From contig CAWHXR010000004.1 in assembly GCA_963833375.1 (NCBI GenBank), positions 124,001 through 188,000 of the forward strand: a DNA stretch of 64,000 nucleotides, in the 5' to 3' direction. Below the pieces are notes generated by a model, which worked only from the letters and a program-made list of their open reading frames with translations, had not been told where the DNA came from and did no database searches. Source of the DNA: DASUPK01 sp963833375 (lineage in GTDB: Bacteria; Actinomycetota; Thermoleophilia; Solirubrobacterales; 70-9). The position numbers and the translations under genes are program-made. Positions 57,933-64,000 of this stretch are shown piece after piece (the first letter of the stretch is position 1; every line of letters begins with the position of its first letter).

Positions 57933-58784
57933 TTAGAGCTGTGTCTCGTGCGTGCCCGCCCGCCCGGCGTCGGTCTTCTCGTAGAACCGCCCGAGCAGCG
58001 CGAGGGTCTCCTCCGGGTCGGCGCAGCTGTAGGCGTTCCACGCCTCGTTGCGGAGCTGCTCGTCGAGCGTCTTGCCGACGGTGTCGAGGATCGTCTGCTT
58101 CGCGGAGCGCACGGCGCGCTGTGAGTTGCGAAGGATTTGCCGGGCCACCGTCTCGGCCTCCTCGATCAGCCGCTCGTGCGGGACGACCTTCGAGACCAGG
58201 TTGCACTGCAGCGCCCGCTGCGCGTCGATCGGCTCGGCCGTGAGCAGCATCTCCAGCGCGATCCCGGTGCCGCAGGTGTTGACGAGGCGGACGATGCCGC
58301 CGTCGCCGTGGTGGAAGCCGCGGCGGGCCTCGAACGAGCCGAACATCGCGCGCTCCGAGGCGATCCGGATGTCGCAGGCGAGCGCGGTCTCGAGGCCGCC
58401 GGCCAGGGCCCAGCCGTTGATCGCGCCGACGATCGGCTTGTAGATCCGGTGCATGCCGCGGGTGAATCCGTTCAGGCCGAGCTCGGCGATCGCCCGGATG
58501 TCACTGATGTTGCTCTCGGCGATGATCGGCGGGATGTACTCCTTGAGGTCGGCGCCGGCGCAGAAGGCGTCGCCCGCTCCGGTGAGGATCGCGACGTCGA
58601 GCGAGTCGTCCTCGGCGAAGTCGGCCCAGGCGGCGATCATCGCCCGGTGGACCGCGGGGCTGACGGCGTTCCGCGCCTCGGGGCGGTTGATCGTCACGTA
58701 GGCGATCCGGTCGCGCTTCTCATAGAGGACCACGCCGTCGTGGGCTGACGGGGGCGGTCCGGATCGATCGGGGTTGTGGTGCAT
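57933..58784 (-). CDS. enoyl-CoA hydratase/isomerase family protein
   Basis: 283-residue crotonase-fold protein. VTINRPEARNAVSPAVHRAM, ILTGAGDAFCAGADLKEY (oxyanion hole), GAINGWALAGGLETALACDI and ERAMFGSFEARRGF are typical. In place of one of the two hydratase Glu residues the region reads EARRGFHHGDGG, so the exact reaction is uncertain. ATG 58784 has GAGGAGAGG three bases upstream. Likely cytoplasmic fatty-acid or amino-acid degradation. Confidence 0.88.
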   Translation of the reverse strand: MHHNPDRSGPPPSAHDGVVLYEKRDRIAYVTINRPEARNAVSPAVHRAMIAAWADFAEDDSLDVAILTGAGDAFCAGADLKEYIPPIIAESNISDIRAIAELGLNGFTRGMHRIYKPIVGAINGWALAGGLETALACDIRIASERAMFGSFEARRGFHHGDGGIVRLVNTCGTGIALEMLLTAEPIDAQRALQCNLVSKVVPHERLIEEAETVARQILRNSQRAVRSAKQTILDTVGKTLDEQLRNEAWNAYSCADPEETLALLGRFYEKTDAGRAGTHETQL

Positions 58785-58927
58785 CAGCCTCTCCTCATTC
58801 GCTCGTGGTCCTCGATCGTATGCTCGGAGGGATCCGATCTGGCAAATAGGGTTCGGCAGCAGGGAACAGACAAAGTGGGGGCCTGTCTCTTCGGGTCGGG
58901 AACCCAGGAAGAAGGAGGGAGAGCTCA

Positions 58928-59415
58928 ATGCGAAGGCTTCGAGAGCACCTGAGCTTCGCGAACGTCATGTCGGTGTCGCCGTCTGCATCGCTCTTGGCGG
59001 CAGCGCCTATGCCGCCAGCAAGATCAGCGGCAAGTCGATCAAGAACGGCACGATCGCCAAGAAGAAGCTGAAGAAGAATGTGCTCGTAGGGCTGGACACC
59101 TGCCCCAGCGCAGCGACCAGCTACACGCAGGGGATTTGCTACAGCGGACTCAACGGCGCGGCGGACTGGGACATCGCGGCCCGCGACTGCGCCACCAAGG
59201 GGCTGCGACTGCCGGACCTCGGCGAGGGTCTCCTGGTCACGAACAAGACGGTGCTCCCCTACGTGTGGACCACCGACGTCTCGGATACCGGCCCACCGAG
59301 CACCCGCGTGGTCGTGCGGACAGACGACAGCGGCTTCACGCGGATTGCGACGTCGCCCAAGGGTGGCCCGATCGCGTACGTCTGCGTGATCAACGCGACG
59401 AACCCGACCTCCTAG
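58928..59415 (+). CDS. secreted protein of unknown function, frameshifted near the signal peptide
   Basis: ATG 58928 follows GAAGGAGGGAGAG. The N-terminus MRRLREHLSFANVMSV must shift frame near 58975 to continue as VAVCIALGGSAYAASKISGK, a signal peptide with an AYA cleavage site. Next comes a basic KNGTIAKKKLKKN segment, then a Cys-containing domain (CPSAATSYTQGICYSG, ARDCATKGLRLPDLGEGLLV, IAYVCVI) that may form a disulfide-bonded surface domain. About 162 residues. Its layout parallels the protein at 47720. Confidence 0.65.
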
Positions 59416-59428
59416 TCGAGCGAGTCGC

Positions 59429-59971
59429 TCAGGCGTAGGTCGCGCGGACGACCGCAAGGTCGTCCGCGCGCCACGTCACCTCGCCGTCGCACCACTCGGC
59501 GAGCTCCTCCGCGGTGTCGGGGAAGTCGAAGCCGGGGTCCATCGGCGTCACCTGCTTGTCGGCCTTGACCACGTCGCCGATGACGAGCGCGCGGGACTGC
59601 TCGCGGACTCGCCGGAACAGGGTGCGCTTGGCGTCGTCCTTCAGGTGGTGGATCGAGAGGACCGAGATCACCAGGTCCCAGGGGCCGTCCGGGAGCGGGT
59701 CCTCCATGCGGGCGAGCTGGACGTCGTCGTACTCCTCGCGCATCCGGTAGACCATGTTCGAGTCGGAGTCCAGTCCGATCACCCAGGCTTCGGGATAGGC
59801 CTCCAGGAGGACGCGCGTCGTCTCGCCGGTTCCCATTCCGAGTTCGAGAACCCGGTCCGGGGGGAACGGAATCGCGTCGACGGCGGCGCTCTGGAGCTCG
59901 TCGTAGCGCGGGACCTCCGCCCGGATCTCCTCCAGGTAGGTCTCCGGGTTCCAGTGGAATTGCGCGCACAC
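59429..59971 (-). CDS. class I SAM-dependent methyltransferase
   Basis: 180-residue Rossmann-fold methyltransferase. Motif I is VLELGMGTGETTRVLLEAYP, the SAM ribose-binding acid follows in VIGLDSDSNMV, and DLVISVLSIHHLKDDAK is motif IV/post-IV as in UbiE/methyltransf_25 proteins. Substrate unknown. GTG 59971 is the start; the gene is divergent from the DUF177 gene, 25 nt away. Confidence 0.85.
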   Translation of the reverse strand: MCAQFHWNPETYLEEIRAEVPRYDELQSAAVDAIPFPPDRVLELGMGTGETTRVLLEAYPEAWVIGLDSDSNMVYRMREEYDDVQLARMEDPLPDGPWDLVISVLSIHHLKDDAKRTLFRRVREQSRALVIGDVVKADKQVTPMDPGFDFPDTAEELAEWCDGEVTWRADDLAVVRATYA

Positions 59972-59981
59972 GGTTGCTCGC

Positions 59982-59987
59982 TACCCT
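59982..59987 (+). promoter_or_regulatory. -10-like element, leaderless DUF177 gene
   Basis: TACCCT nine bases before GTG 59997. Confidence 0.35.
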
Positions 59988-59996
59988 CGAAGGCGA

Positions 59997-60518
59997 GTGT
60001 ATGCGGAAGGCGGAATCGTCGATCTCGAGCGCCTCGCGCTGTCCTCCGGGCAGGCCAGGGCGCTCGAGCTCGAGGTCGGGCTCGATCCCATCGAGCTCGG
60101 CGGTCAGACCTATGCGCCCGCGGGCGGCGGCGGCGAGGCTCTGCTCGACGTCTCCCGGACCAGCAGCGGTTATGCGCTCCGGCTCCGCTTCAGCAGCGAG
60201 CTGACCGGTCCGTGCGTCCGCTGCCTGGAGCCGGCCGGCAACGAGATCTCGGTCGACGCGCGTGAGGTCGACCAGCCCGTGTCGAACGACGAGGAGCTGC
60301 GCAGCCCGTACGTCACCGAGAGCAACCTGGACGTGGGGCGCTGGGCGAACGACGCCCTCGTCCTCGCCTTTCCCTCGCAGCCGCTTTGCCGACCCGATTG
60401 CGCCGGCCTCTGCTCCGTCTGCGGGGAGTCGCTCAACGACGCGGACCCCGAGGCGCACCGCCACTTCGAGGGCGGCGATCCGCGGATGAGCAAGTTGCGA
60501 GATCTGAGGCTGGAGTAG
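59997..60518 (+). CDS. DUF177/YceD-family protein
   Basis: 173-residue YceD-type protein, linked to 23S rRNA processing and always near rpmF. FSSELTGPCVRCLEPAGNEI and the C-terminal CRPDCAGLCSVCGESLND carry conserved cysteines that may bind zinc. GTG 59997 follows TACCCT by 9 nt. It is followed by rpmF after about 90 nt. Confidence 0.88.
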   Translation: MYAEGGIVDLERLALSSGQARALELEVGLDPIELGGQTYAPAGGGGEALLDVSRTSSGYALRLRFSSELTGPCVRCLEPAGNEISVDAREVDQPVSNDEELRSPYVTESNLDVGRWANDALVLAFPSQPLCRPDCAGLCSVCGESLNDADPEAHRHFEGGDPRMSKLRDLRLE

Positions 60519-60610
60519 CACCCTTAGTCCCGGGATCAACGGCCGCCACAAGAACCACGGCCGGAGCACCACGAACACCGCCGCCGGACGACAGCTACCA
60601 TCCCGCGCCA

Positions 60611-60832
60611 ATGGCGGTCCCCAAGAAGAGACAGTCCCGCACGCGGCGCAACAAGCGGCGCGCCCAGCACAGGGCCTCGACCCCGAGGCTGAACGAGTGC
60701 CCGCGCTGCCACAGCCCGCGCCTGCCGCACCGGGTCTGCCCGACCTGCGGTACCTACGCCGGGCGTGAGGTGATTCGTCACGAGGTCCCGAAGGCGGGAC
60801 CGCAGCCCGAGCAGCCCTCGCCGCAGGACTAG
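60611..60832 (+). CDS. rpmF: 50S ribosomal protein L32
   Basis: 73-residue L32 with AVPKKRQSRTRRNKRRAQHR and a zinc module (CPRC and CPTC). ATG 60611 matches the universal MAVPK start. A Pro/Gln-rich tail of about 14 residues extends beyond the usual end. It lies between the DUF177 and plsX genes, as in many bacteria. Confidence 0.95.
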   Translation: MAVPKKRQSRTRRNKRRAQHRASTPRLNECPRCHSPRLPHRVCPTCGTYAGREVIRHEVPKAGPQPEQPSPQD

Positions 60833-60863
60833 AAGGAAGTCCCTGGTGGGAGCCGCCCCCGTA

Positions 60864-60910
60864 GATGCGAGGGTGCTCCGCAGGCGAATCAGAGGAGCAA
60901 CCCGTAGATG
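60864..60910. repeat. GATG hairpin element between rpmF and plsX
   Basis: GATGCGAGGGTGCTCCGCAG, then GGAGCAACCCGTAGATG. TGCTCC pairs with GGAGCA and GGG with CCC, with a bulged A. It ends with the plsX ATG, with GAGGAG ten bases upstream inside the 3' arm. Confidence 0.8.
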
Positions 60911-61963
60911 GCGGAGGAGGGCGACTTGACACCTGATCTGCCCGTGCCCGTCGCCCTCGATGGCTATGGGACGGACGGCGGTCCCGAGATCGCGCTCGAA
61001 GGGGCCCGGCTGGCGGCGGCGGATGGCATCCCGGTCAGGATCTTCGGCCCGTCCTCGCTGGAGACGACGGAGGGGGTCGAGCTCGATCCGACCACCGAGT
61101 GGATCGGCAACGATGCCGAGCCGGTGGCGGCGGTGCGCGCGACGCCGGAGGCGTCCGTGGTTCGGGGAGCGGCCGCGGTCACCGCGGGGCGGTGCAGCTC
61201 GCTCGTGAGCGCCGGCTCCACCGGGGCCACGATGACGGCCGCGTTGTTCGCGCTGAAGCGAGCGCAGGGCGTGCACCGTCCCGCCCTCGCCGTGCAGATC
61301 CCGGTCCCCGGCAGGGACGGCCCGCCGCTGGTCTTCCTCGACGCCGGCGCCAACACCGACGTCAGGCCCCAGCACCTGATCCAGTTCGCCTTCCTGGGCT
61401 CGGCCTTCTGCCGCGCCGTCCTCGATGTGGACAGCCCCAGGGTCGCCCTCCTCTCGGTCGGCGAGGAGCAGAAGAAGGGCAGGGCGGACGTCGTCAAGGC
61501 GCACGAGGCACTCACCGCCGCCGAGGGCATCCGCTTCATCGGCAACGTGGAGGGACGCGACCTCCTCTCGGGGGAGGCCGATGTCGTCGTCACCGACGGC
61601 TTCACCGGCAACGTCACGCTGAAGACGCTGGAGGGCACCGCGAGGGCGGTCGCGGAGGCGGTCCGCGCCGCTGCCCGCTCCGGGCCGATGGCGGCCGCCG
61701 GCGGCTTCCTCCTGCGCCCGGCGCTCGGGGGCCTGCGTCGCAGCATGAATCCGAACTCGGTCGGCGGGGCAATCCTCCTCGGCCTGCGGGGCGTGGCCGT
61801 GGTCGCCCATGGAAGCTCGACCCCCGAGGGGATCGCGAGCGCCGTGCGGCTGGCCGATCGCGCCGTCCGCGAGCGCGCCGTGGAGCGCACGGCCGAGCTG
61901 CTCGCGGCGTCGGGCGCCACACGGGACGCCCTTCGCGAGGCGCCCTCGGGGACGCCGGAGTAG
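60908..61963 (+). CDS. plsX: phosphate acyltransferase PlsX
   Basis: 351-residue enzyme converting acyl-ACP to acyl-phosphate for phospholipid synthesis. VALDGYGTDGGPEIALEGAR, VSAGSTGATMTAALFALKRA, FLDAGANTDVRPQHLIQFA and VVTDGFTGNVTLKTLEGTA are PlsX motifs; the first usually reads DAMGGD, here DGYGTDGG. ATG 60908 is the last codon of a hairpin element. acpP follows. Confidence 0.93.
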   Translation: MAEEGDLTPDLPVPVALDGYGTDGGPEIALEGARLAAADGIPVRIFGPSSLETTEGVELDPTTEWIGNDAEPVAAVRATPEASVVRGAAAVTAGRCSSLVSAGSTGATMTAALFALKRAQGVHRPALAVQIPVPGRDGPPLVFLDAGANTDVRPQHLIQFAFLGSAFCRAVLDVDSPRVALLSVGEEQKKGRADVVKAHEALTAAEGIRFIGNVEGRDLLSGEADVVVTDGFTGNVTLKTLEGTARAVAEAVRAAARSGPMAAAGGFLLRPALGGLRRSMNPNSVGGAILLGLRGVAVVAHGSSTPEGIASAVRLADRAVRERAVERTAELLAASGATRDALREAPSGTPE

Positions 61964-61984
61964 CGACCGCCGGGCCGCTCTACT

Positions 61985-62020
61985 TGGGAGCGAAGGGCGA
62001 AGCTCGGAGCGACCCATTGA
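61985..62020. repeat. degenerate GATG hairpin element between plsX and acpP
   Basis: Shows a clear family 3' arm (CGGAGCGACCCATTGA), but its 5' arm is diverged (TGGGAGCGAAGGGCGAAG). Confidence 0.45.
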
Positions 62021-62052
62021 CGGCGGCCGCTGCGGTCGCGACAGGTGTAGGG

Positions 62053-62058
62053 GATAAT
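62053..62058 (+). promoter_or_regulatory. -10-like element, leaderless acpP
   Basis: GATAAT seven bases before ATG 62066. Confidence 0.5.
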
Positions 62059-62065
62059 TCAGGCG

Positions 62066-62353
62066 ATGGAACGCGAAGAGGTGATGACCCTCGTCCGAAA
62101 CCACCTCAGCACAGAGCTCGAGGTGGACCCGGACAAGATCCAGCCCGAGACCAGGTTCCGAGAGGACCTCGACGCTGATTCGCTCGATCTCTACGAGCTG
62201 GTCATGGAGCTCGAGGACCGCTACGGGATCCGGGTGAGCGAGGAGGAGGCCGCCGACATCGAGACCGTCGGCGGCGCAGTCGACTTCGTCTGTGCCCGCG
62301 TCCCCGGAGATGCAGGGGTGCTCCGACGCGAAGGCGGGGGAGCAACCCGTTAG
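62066..62353 (+). CDS. acpP: acyl carrier protein with repeat-derived tail
   Basis: 95 residues; the usual four-helix ACP spans about residues 1-80 with phosphopantetheine-bearing Ser39 in DADSLDLYELVMELED. It carries acyl chains for fatty-acid synthesis and donates them to PlsX next door. The last 15 residues (GDAGVLRREGGGATR) and the stop are encoded by a GATG hairpin element and are not part of the ACP fold. GATAAT lies 7 nt before ATG 62066. Confidence 0.93.
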   Translation: MEREEVMTLVRNHLSTELEVDPDKIQPETRFREDLDADSLDLYELVMELEDRYGIRVSEEEAADIETVGGAVDFVCARVPGDAGVLRREGGGATR

Positions 62354-62356
62354 ATG
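62309..62356. repeat. GATG hairpin element at the 3' end of acpP
   Basis: GATGCAGGGGTGCTCCG, then GGGGAGCAACCCGTTAGATG. TGCTCC pairs with GGGGCA-type GGAGCA. The acpP stop (TAG) lies in its end. Confidence 0.75.
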
Positions 62357-62382
62357 AGGGGGGAGGCAGGCGCCCTGACCCG

Positions 62383-63063
62383 ATGACGCCCTCCACCGCC
62401 TCGCTGGCGGAGCTGTTCGCGGACACCCCCGAAGAGCCGCGCCGCCAGGCGCTCTCCCACTCATCCTGGGTCGAGAAGAGGACCGAGTCGTACGGGAGAC
62501 TCGCGTTCCTCGGCGACAGCGTTCTCGGCCTCTCCGTAGCGACGCTTCTCTTCGAGGAGCACCCCGACGCTGACATCGGCGAGCTCACGAAGATCCTCAA
62601 CCAGGCTGTCAGCGGGCGGGCCTGCGCCGAGGTGGCCCGTCGCCTAAAGCTTCCCGAGATGCTCTCCGGCGAGGCCCCCGACGACGGCGACGGGTTGCCG
62701 GTCGGCACCCTGCTTGCCTCGGAGCGCACCCTGGCCTCGGTCTGCGAGGCGGTGATCGGGGCCTGCTACCTGGCGCATGGATTCGAGCGCACGTCGGCGG
62801 CGATCATCGAGGCGTTCGAGGACGAGATCGAGCAGGCGACACGCGAGCGCCTCGACTTCAAGTCCGAGCTGCAGGAGCGCCTCGCGCGGGGCGGGGCGAC
62901 CGTGAGCTACGAGGTGGCGAGCGAGGCGGGACCCCCGCACGACCGTCGGTTCGAAGTTCGCGCGACGGTGGGCGACGACGAGCTCGGCGTCGGCTCCGGG
63001 CGAAGCAAGAAGGAGGCGGAGCAGGCCGCGGCCAGGCGGGCGCTCGAGAAGCTGCGCGGCTGA
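62383..63063 (+). CDS. rnc: RNase III-like protein with substituted catalytic residues
   Basis: 226 residues: an RNase III domain (1-145) and a dsRNA-binding domain (about 155-225, with GRSKKEAEQAAARRALEKLR). The signature region reads GRLAFLGDSVL instead of ERLEFLGD(A/S)VL. Aligned to E. coli RNase III (from memory), E38, E41, E65 and D114 become Gly38, Ala41, Ile65 and Ser119; D45 and E117 (here Glu122) remain. Metal-dependent cleavage is thus doubtful, although the gene sits in the classical acpP-rnc-smc order. The dsRBD looks intact, so it may act as a dsRNA-binding protein. Confidence 0.8.
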   Translation: MTPSTASLAELFADTPEEPRRQALSHSSWVEKRTESYGRLAFLGDSVLGLSVATLLFEEHPDADIGELTKILNQAVSGRACAEVARRLKLPEMLSGEAPDDGDGLPVGTLLASERTLASVCEAVIGACYLAHGFERTSAAIIEAFEDEIEQATRERLDFKSELQERLARGGATVSYEVASEAGPPHDRRFEVRATVGDDELGVGSGRSKKEAEQAAARRALEKLRG

Positions 63064-63123
63064 CGCACGGTTGCGTCCGGGTGACGCGAGAGCCTGTGCA
63101 TCCCTGCCACCCTTGCACCTGAG

Positions 63124-64000
63124 ATGTATCTGAAGGCCATCAACCTGAAGGGCTTCAAGTCCTTTCCCGACCGCACCCGGCTCACGTTCTCGCCGGGCGT
63201 CAGCGTGATCGTCGGCCCGAACGGCTCGGGCAAGTCCAACATCACGGACGCCGTCCTCTGGGCGCTGGGCGAGCAGAGCCCCTCCGCGGTCCGCGGCCAG
63301 CAGATGCGGGACGTGATCTTCGCGGGCGGCAACGGCCAGTCGCCGCGGCGATTCGCCGAGGTGGAGGTGGTGATCGACAACTCCGAGGGACGGGCCGCCA
63401 GCGAGTTCTCCGAGCTCTCGATCTCGCGGCGGATCGAGCGCAACGGCGAGGGCGAGTACCGGCTGAACGGGGCCCGCTGCCGCCTCGCCGACATCGTCGA
63501 GGCGCTCTCCGACACCAACATGGGCCGCGAGGCCCACTCGGTGATCAGCCAGGGAAAGGTGGAGGAGATCGTCAGCTCCAAGCCCAAGGACCGGCGCATG
63601 CTGATCGAGGAGGCGGCCGGGCTCGGCAAGCACCGCAAGCGCCGCCACAGCGCGCAGCTCAAGCTCGATCGGACCCGGGACAACCTCGAGCGCGCGATGG
63701 ACGTCGAGCGCGAGGCGCGCTCGCGGTTGCGGCCGCTGAAGCGCCAGGCCGAGGCCGCCGAGCGCACCGCGAAGCTGCTGCGCCAGGCGAACGAGCTGAG
63801 GGCGGAGATCGTCGCCGACGACCTCCGCGCGCAGCAGGAGCAGCTGACCGCGGCGGAGACGAGGCTGTCGGAGGTCAGGACCAAGCGGGACTCGGTCGAG
63901 AGGCGCTTCGAGGAGGTCCGCGCGCGGCGTACCGCGATCGAGGAGCGGATCGCGGCCGGGGAGGAGGGCCGGCGCCGCCACGGCGAGCTCCTGGCGGAAG
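63124..64000 (+). CDS. smc: chromosome segregation protein SMC (5' part, runs off the window)
   Basis: At least 292 residues, open at the window end. The head starts YLKAINLKGFKSFPDRTRLT with Walker A VGPNGSGKSNITDAV, followed by the R/Q-loop region LGEQSPSAVRGQQMRDVIFA and GREAHSVISQGKVEEIVSSK. A charged coiled coil begins around residue 170 (KHRKRRHSAQLKLDRTRDNL). It forms the condensin ring with ScpA/ScpB encoded at 16.4-17.7 kb. ATG 63124; only the N-terminal quarter is present. Confidence 0.95.
   Translation, partial: MYLKAINLKGFKSFPDRTRLTFSPGVSVIVGPNGSGKSNITDAVLWALGEQSPSAVRGQQMRDVIFAGGNGQSPRRFAEVEVVIDNSEGRAASEFSELSISRRIERNGEGEYRLNGARCRLADIVEALSDTNMGREAHSVISQGKVEEIVSSKPKDRRMLIEEAAGLGKHRKRRHSAQLKLDRTRDNLERAMDVEREARSRLRPLKRQAEAAERTAKLLRQANELRAEIVADDLRAQQEQLTAAETRLSEVRTKRDSVERRFEEVRARRTAIEERIAAGEEGRRRHGELLAE

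Noticed and set aside
58785..58927. c-di-GMP riboswitch in the leader of the secreted-protein gene
   Set aside because: Some GC-rich stems and a CAAA are present, but the conserved c-di-GMP-I core is not matched.

Overview
The window is a 64-kb stretch of a high-GC (roughly 68-70% by eye) bacterial chromosome. Gene content and order point to an Actinomycetota genome, most likely class Thermoleophilia (inference). Supporting signs are the orders scpA-scpB-rluB-...-cmk-der, rpmB-fakA-recG-rsmD-coaD-sepIVA and DUF177-rpmF-plsX-acpP-rnc-smc, an F420-type PPOX protein, a split glycine dehydrogenase, frequent GTG/TTG starts and many -10-like hexamers 6-9 nt before start codons (leaderless mRNAs). 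No rRNA, tRNA, CRISPR array, transposase or phage gene was recognised. This is mostly core chromosome.

Layout. 0-7.5 kb: Nudix, a tiny coupled frame, HAD, MFS permease, zinc-ribbon/HEAT protein, then a fluoride riboswitch driving a CPA2-type antiporter and a UspA protein, followed by gcvPA-gcvPB. 7.5-10.8 kb (minus): non-homologous end joining as three separate genes (ligase, Ku, polymerase). 10.8-16.3 kb: fetAB, polysaccharide deacetylase, DHA2 exporter, PPOX protein, trpS. 16.3-29 kb: scpAB, two secreted cell-wall enzymes, rluB, then an aromatic amino-acid block (aroH, GNAT, hisC-type aminotransferase, aroG, tyrA, aroA) running into cmk and der. 29-38.8 kb: DUF3352 protein, metK, priA, def, fmt, zinc ribbon, rpe, RCK channel, VOC protein. 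38.8-45.1 kb: flippase, the riboflavin operon ribD-ribE-ribBA-ribH, and a PAS-EAL protein. 45.3-52.7 kb: rpmB, fakA, a badly frameshifted stretch (GST remnant, secreted protein, lipoprotein candidate, DUF427, recG), rsmD, coaD. 52.8-60 kb: sepIVA, phosphotransferase-DUF6285, LuxR regulator, a degenerate hydrolase, enoyl-CoA hydratase, secreted protein, methyltransferase. 60-64 kb: DUF177, rpmF, plsX, acpP, an RNase III-like protein lacking catalytic acids, and the start of smc at the window edge.

The most unusual signal is a dispersed palindromic element, about ten copies between 28.5 and 62.4 kb. A typical copy begins GATGCGAGGG, folds into a hairpin whose 3' arm carries a bulged A before CCC, and ends near a GATG. 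Copies sit at gene ends, encode the C-terminal tails of several housekeeping proteins, provide start codons for the next gene, are nested inside one another three times, and in one case lie in frame inside der. I recognise no named family for it. A second, smaller hairpin motif occurs twice in the Ku tail and once upstream of scpA with a compensatory stem change.

Several genes are split by single-base frameshifts, densest at 47.2-50.8 kb, while the protein signal continues smoothly across frames. Sequencing or assembly indels explain this better than true gene decay, so these loci are annotated as whole genes with the breaks noted.
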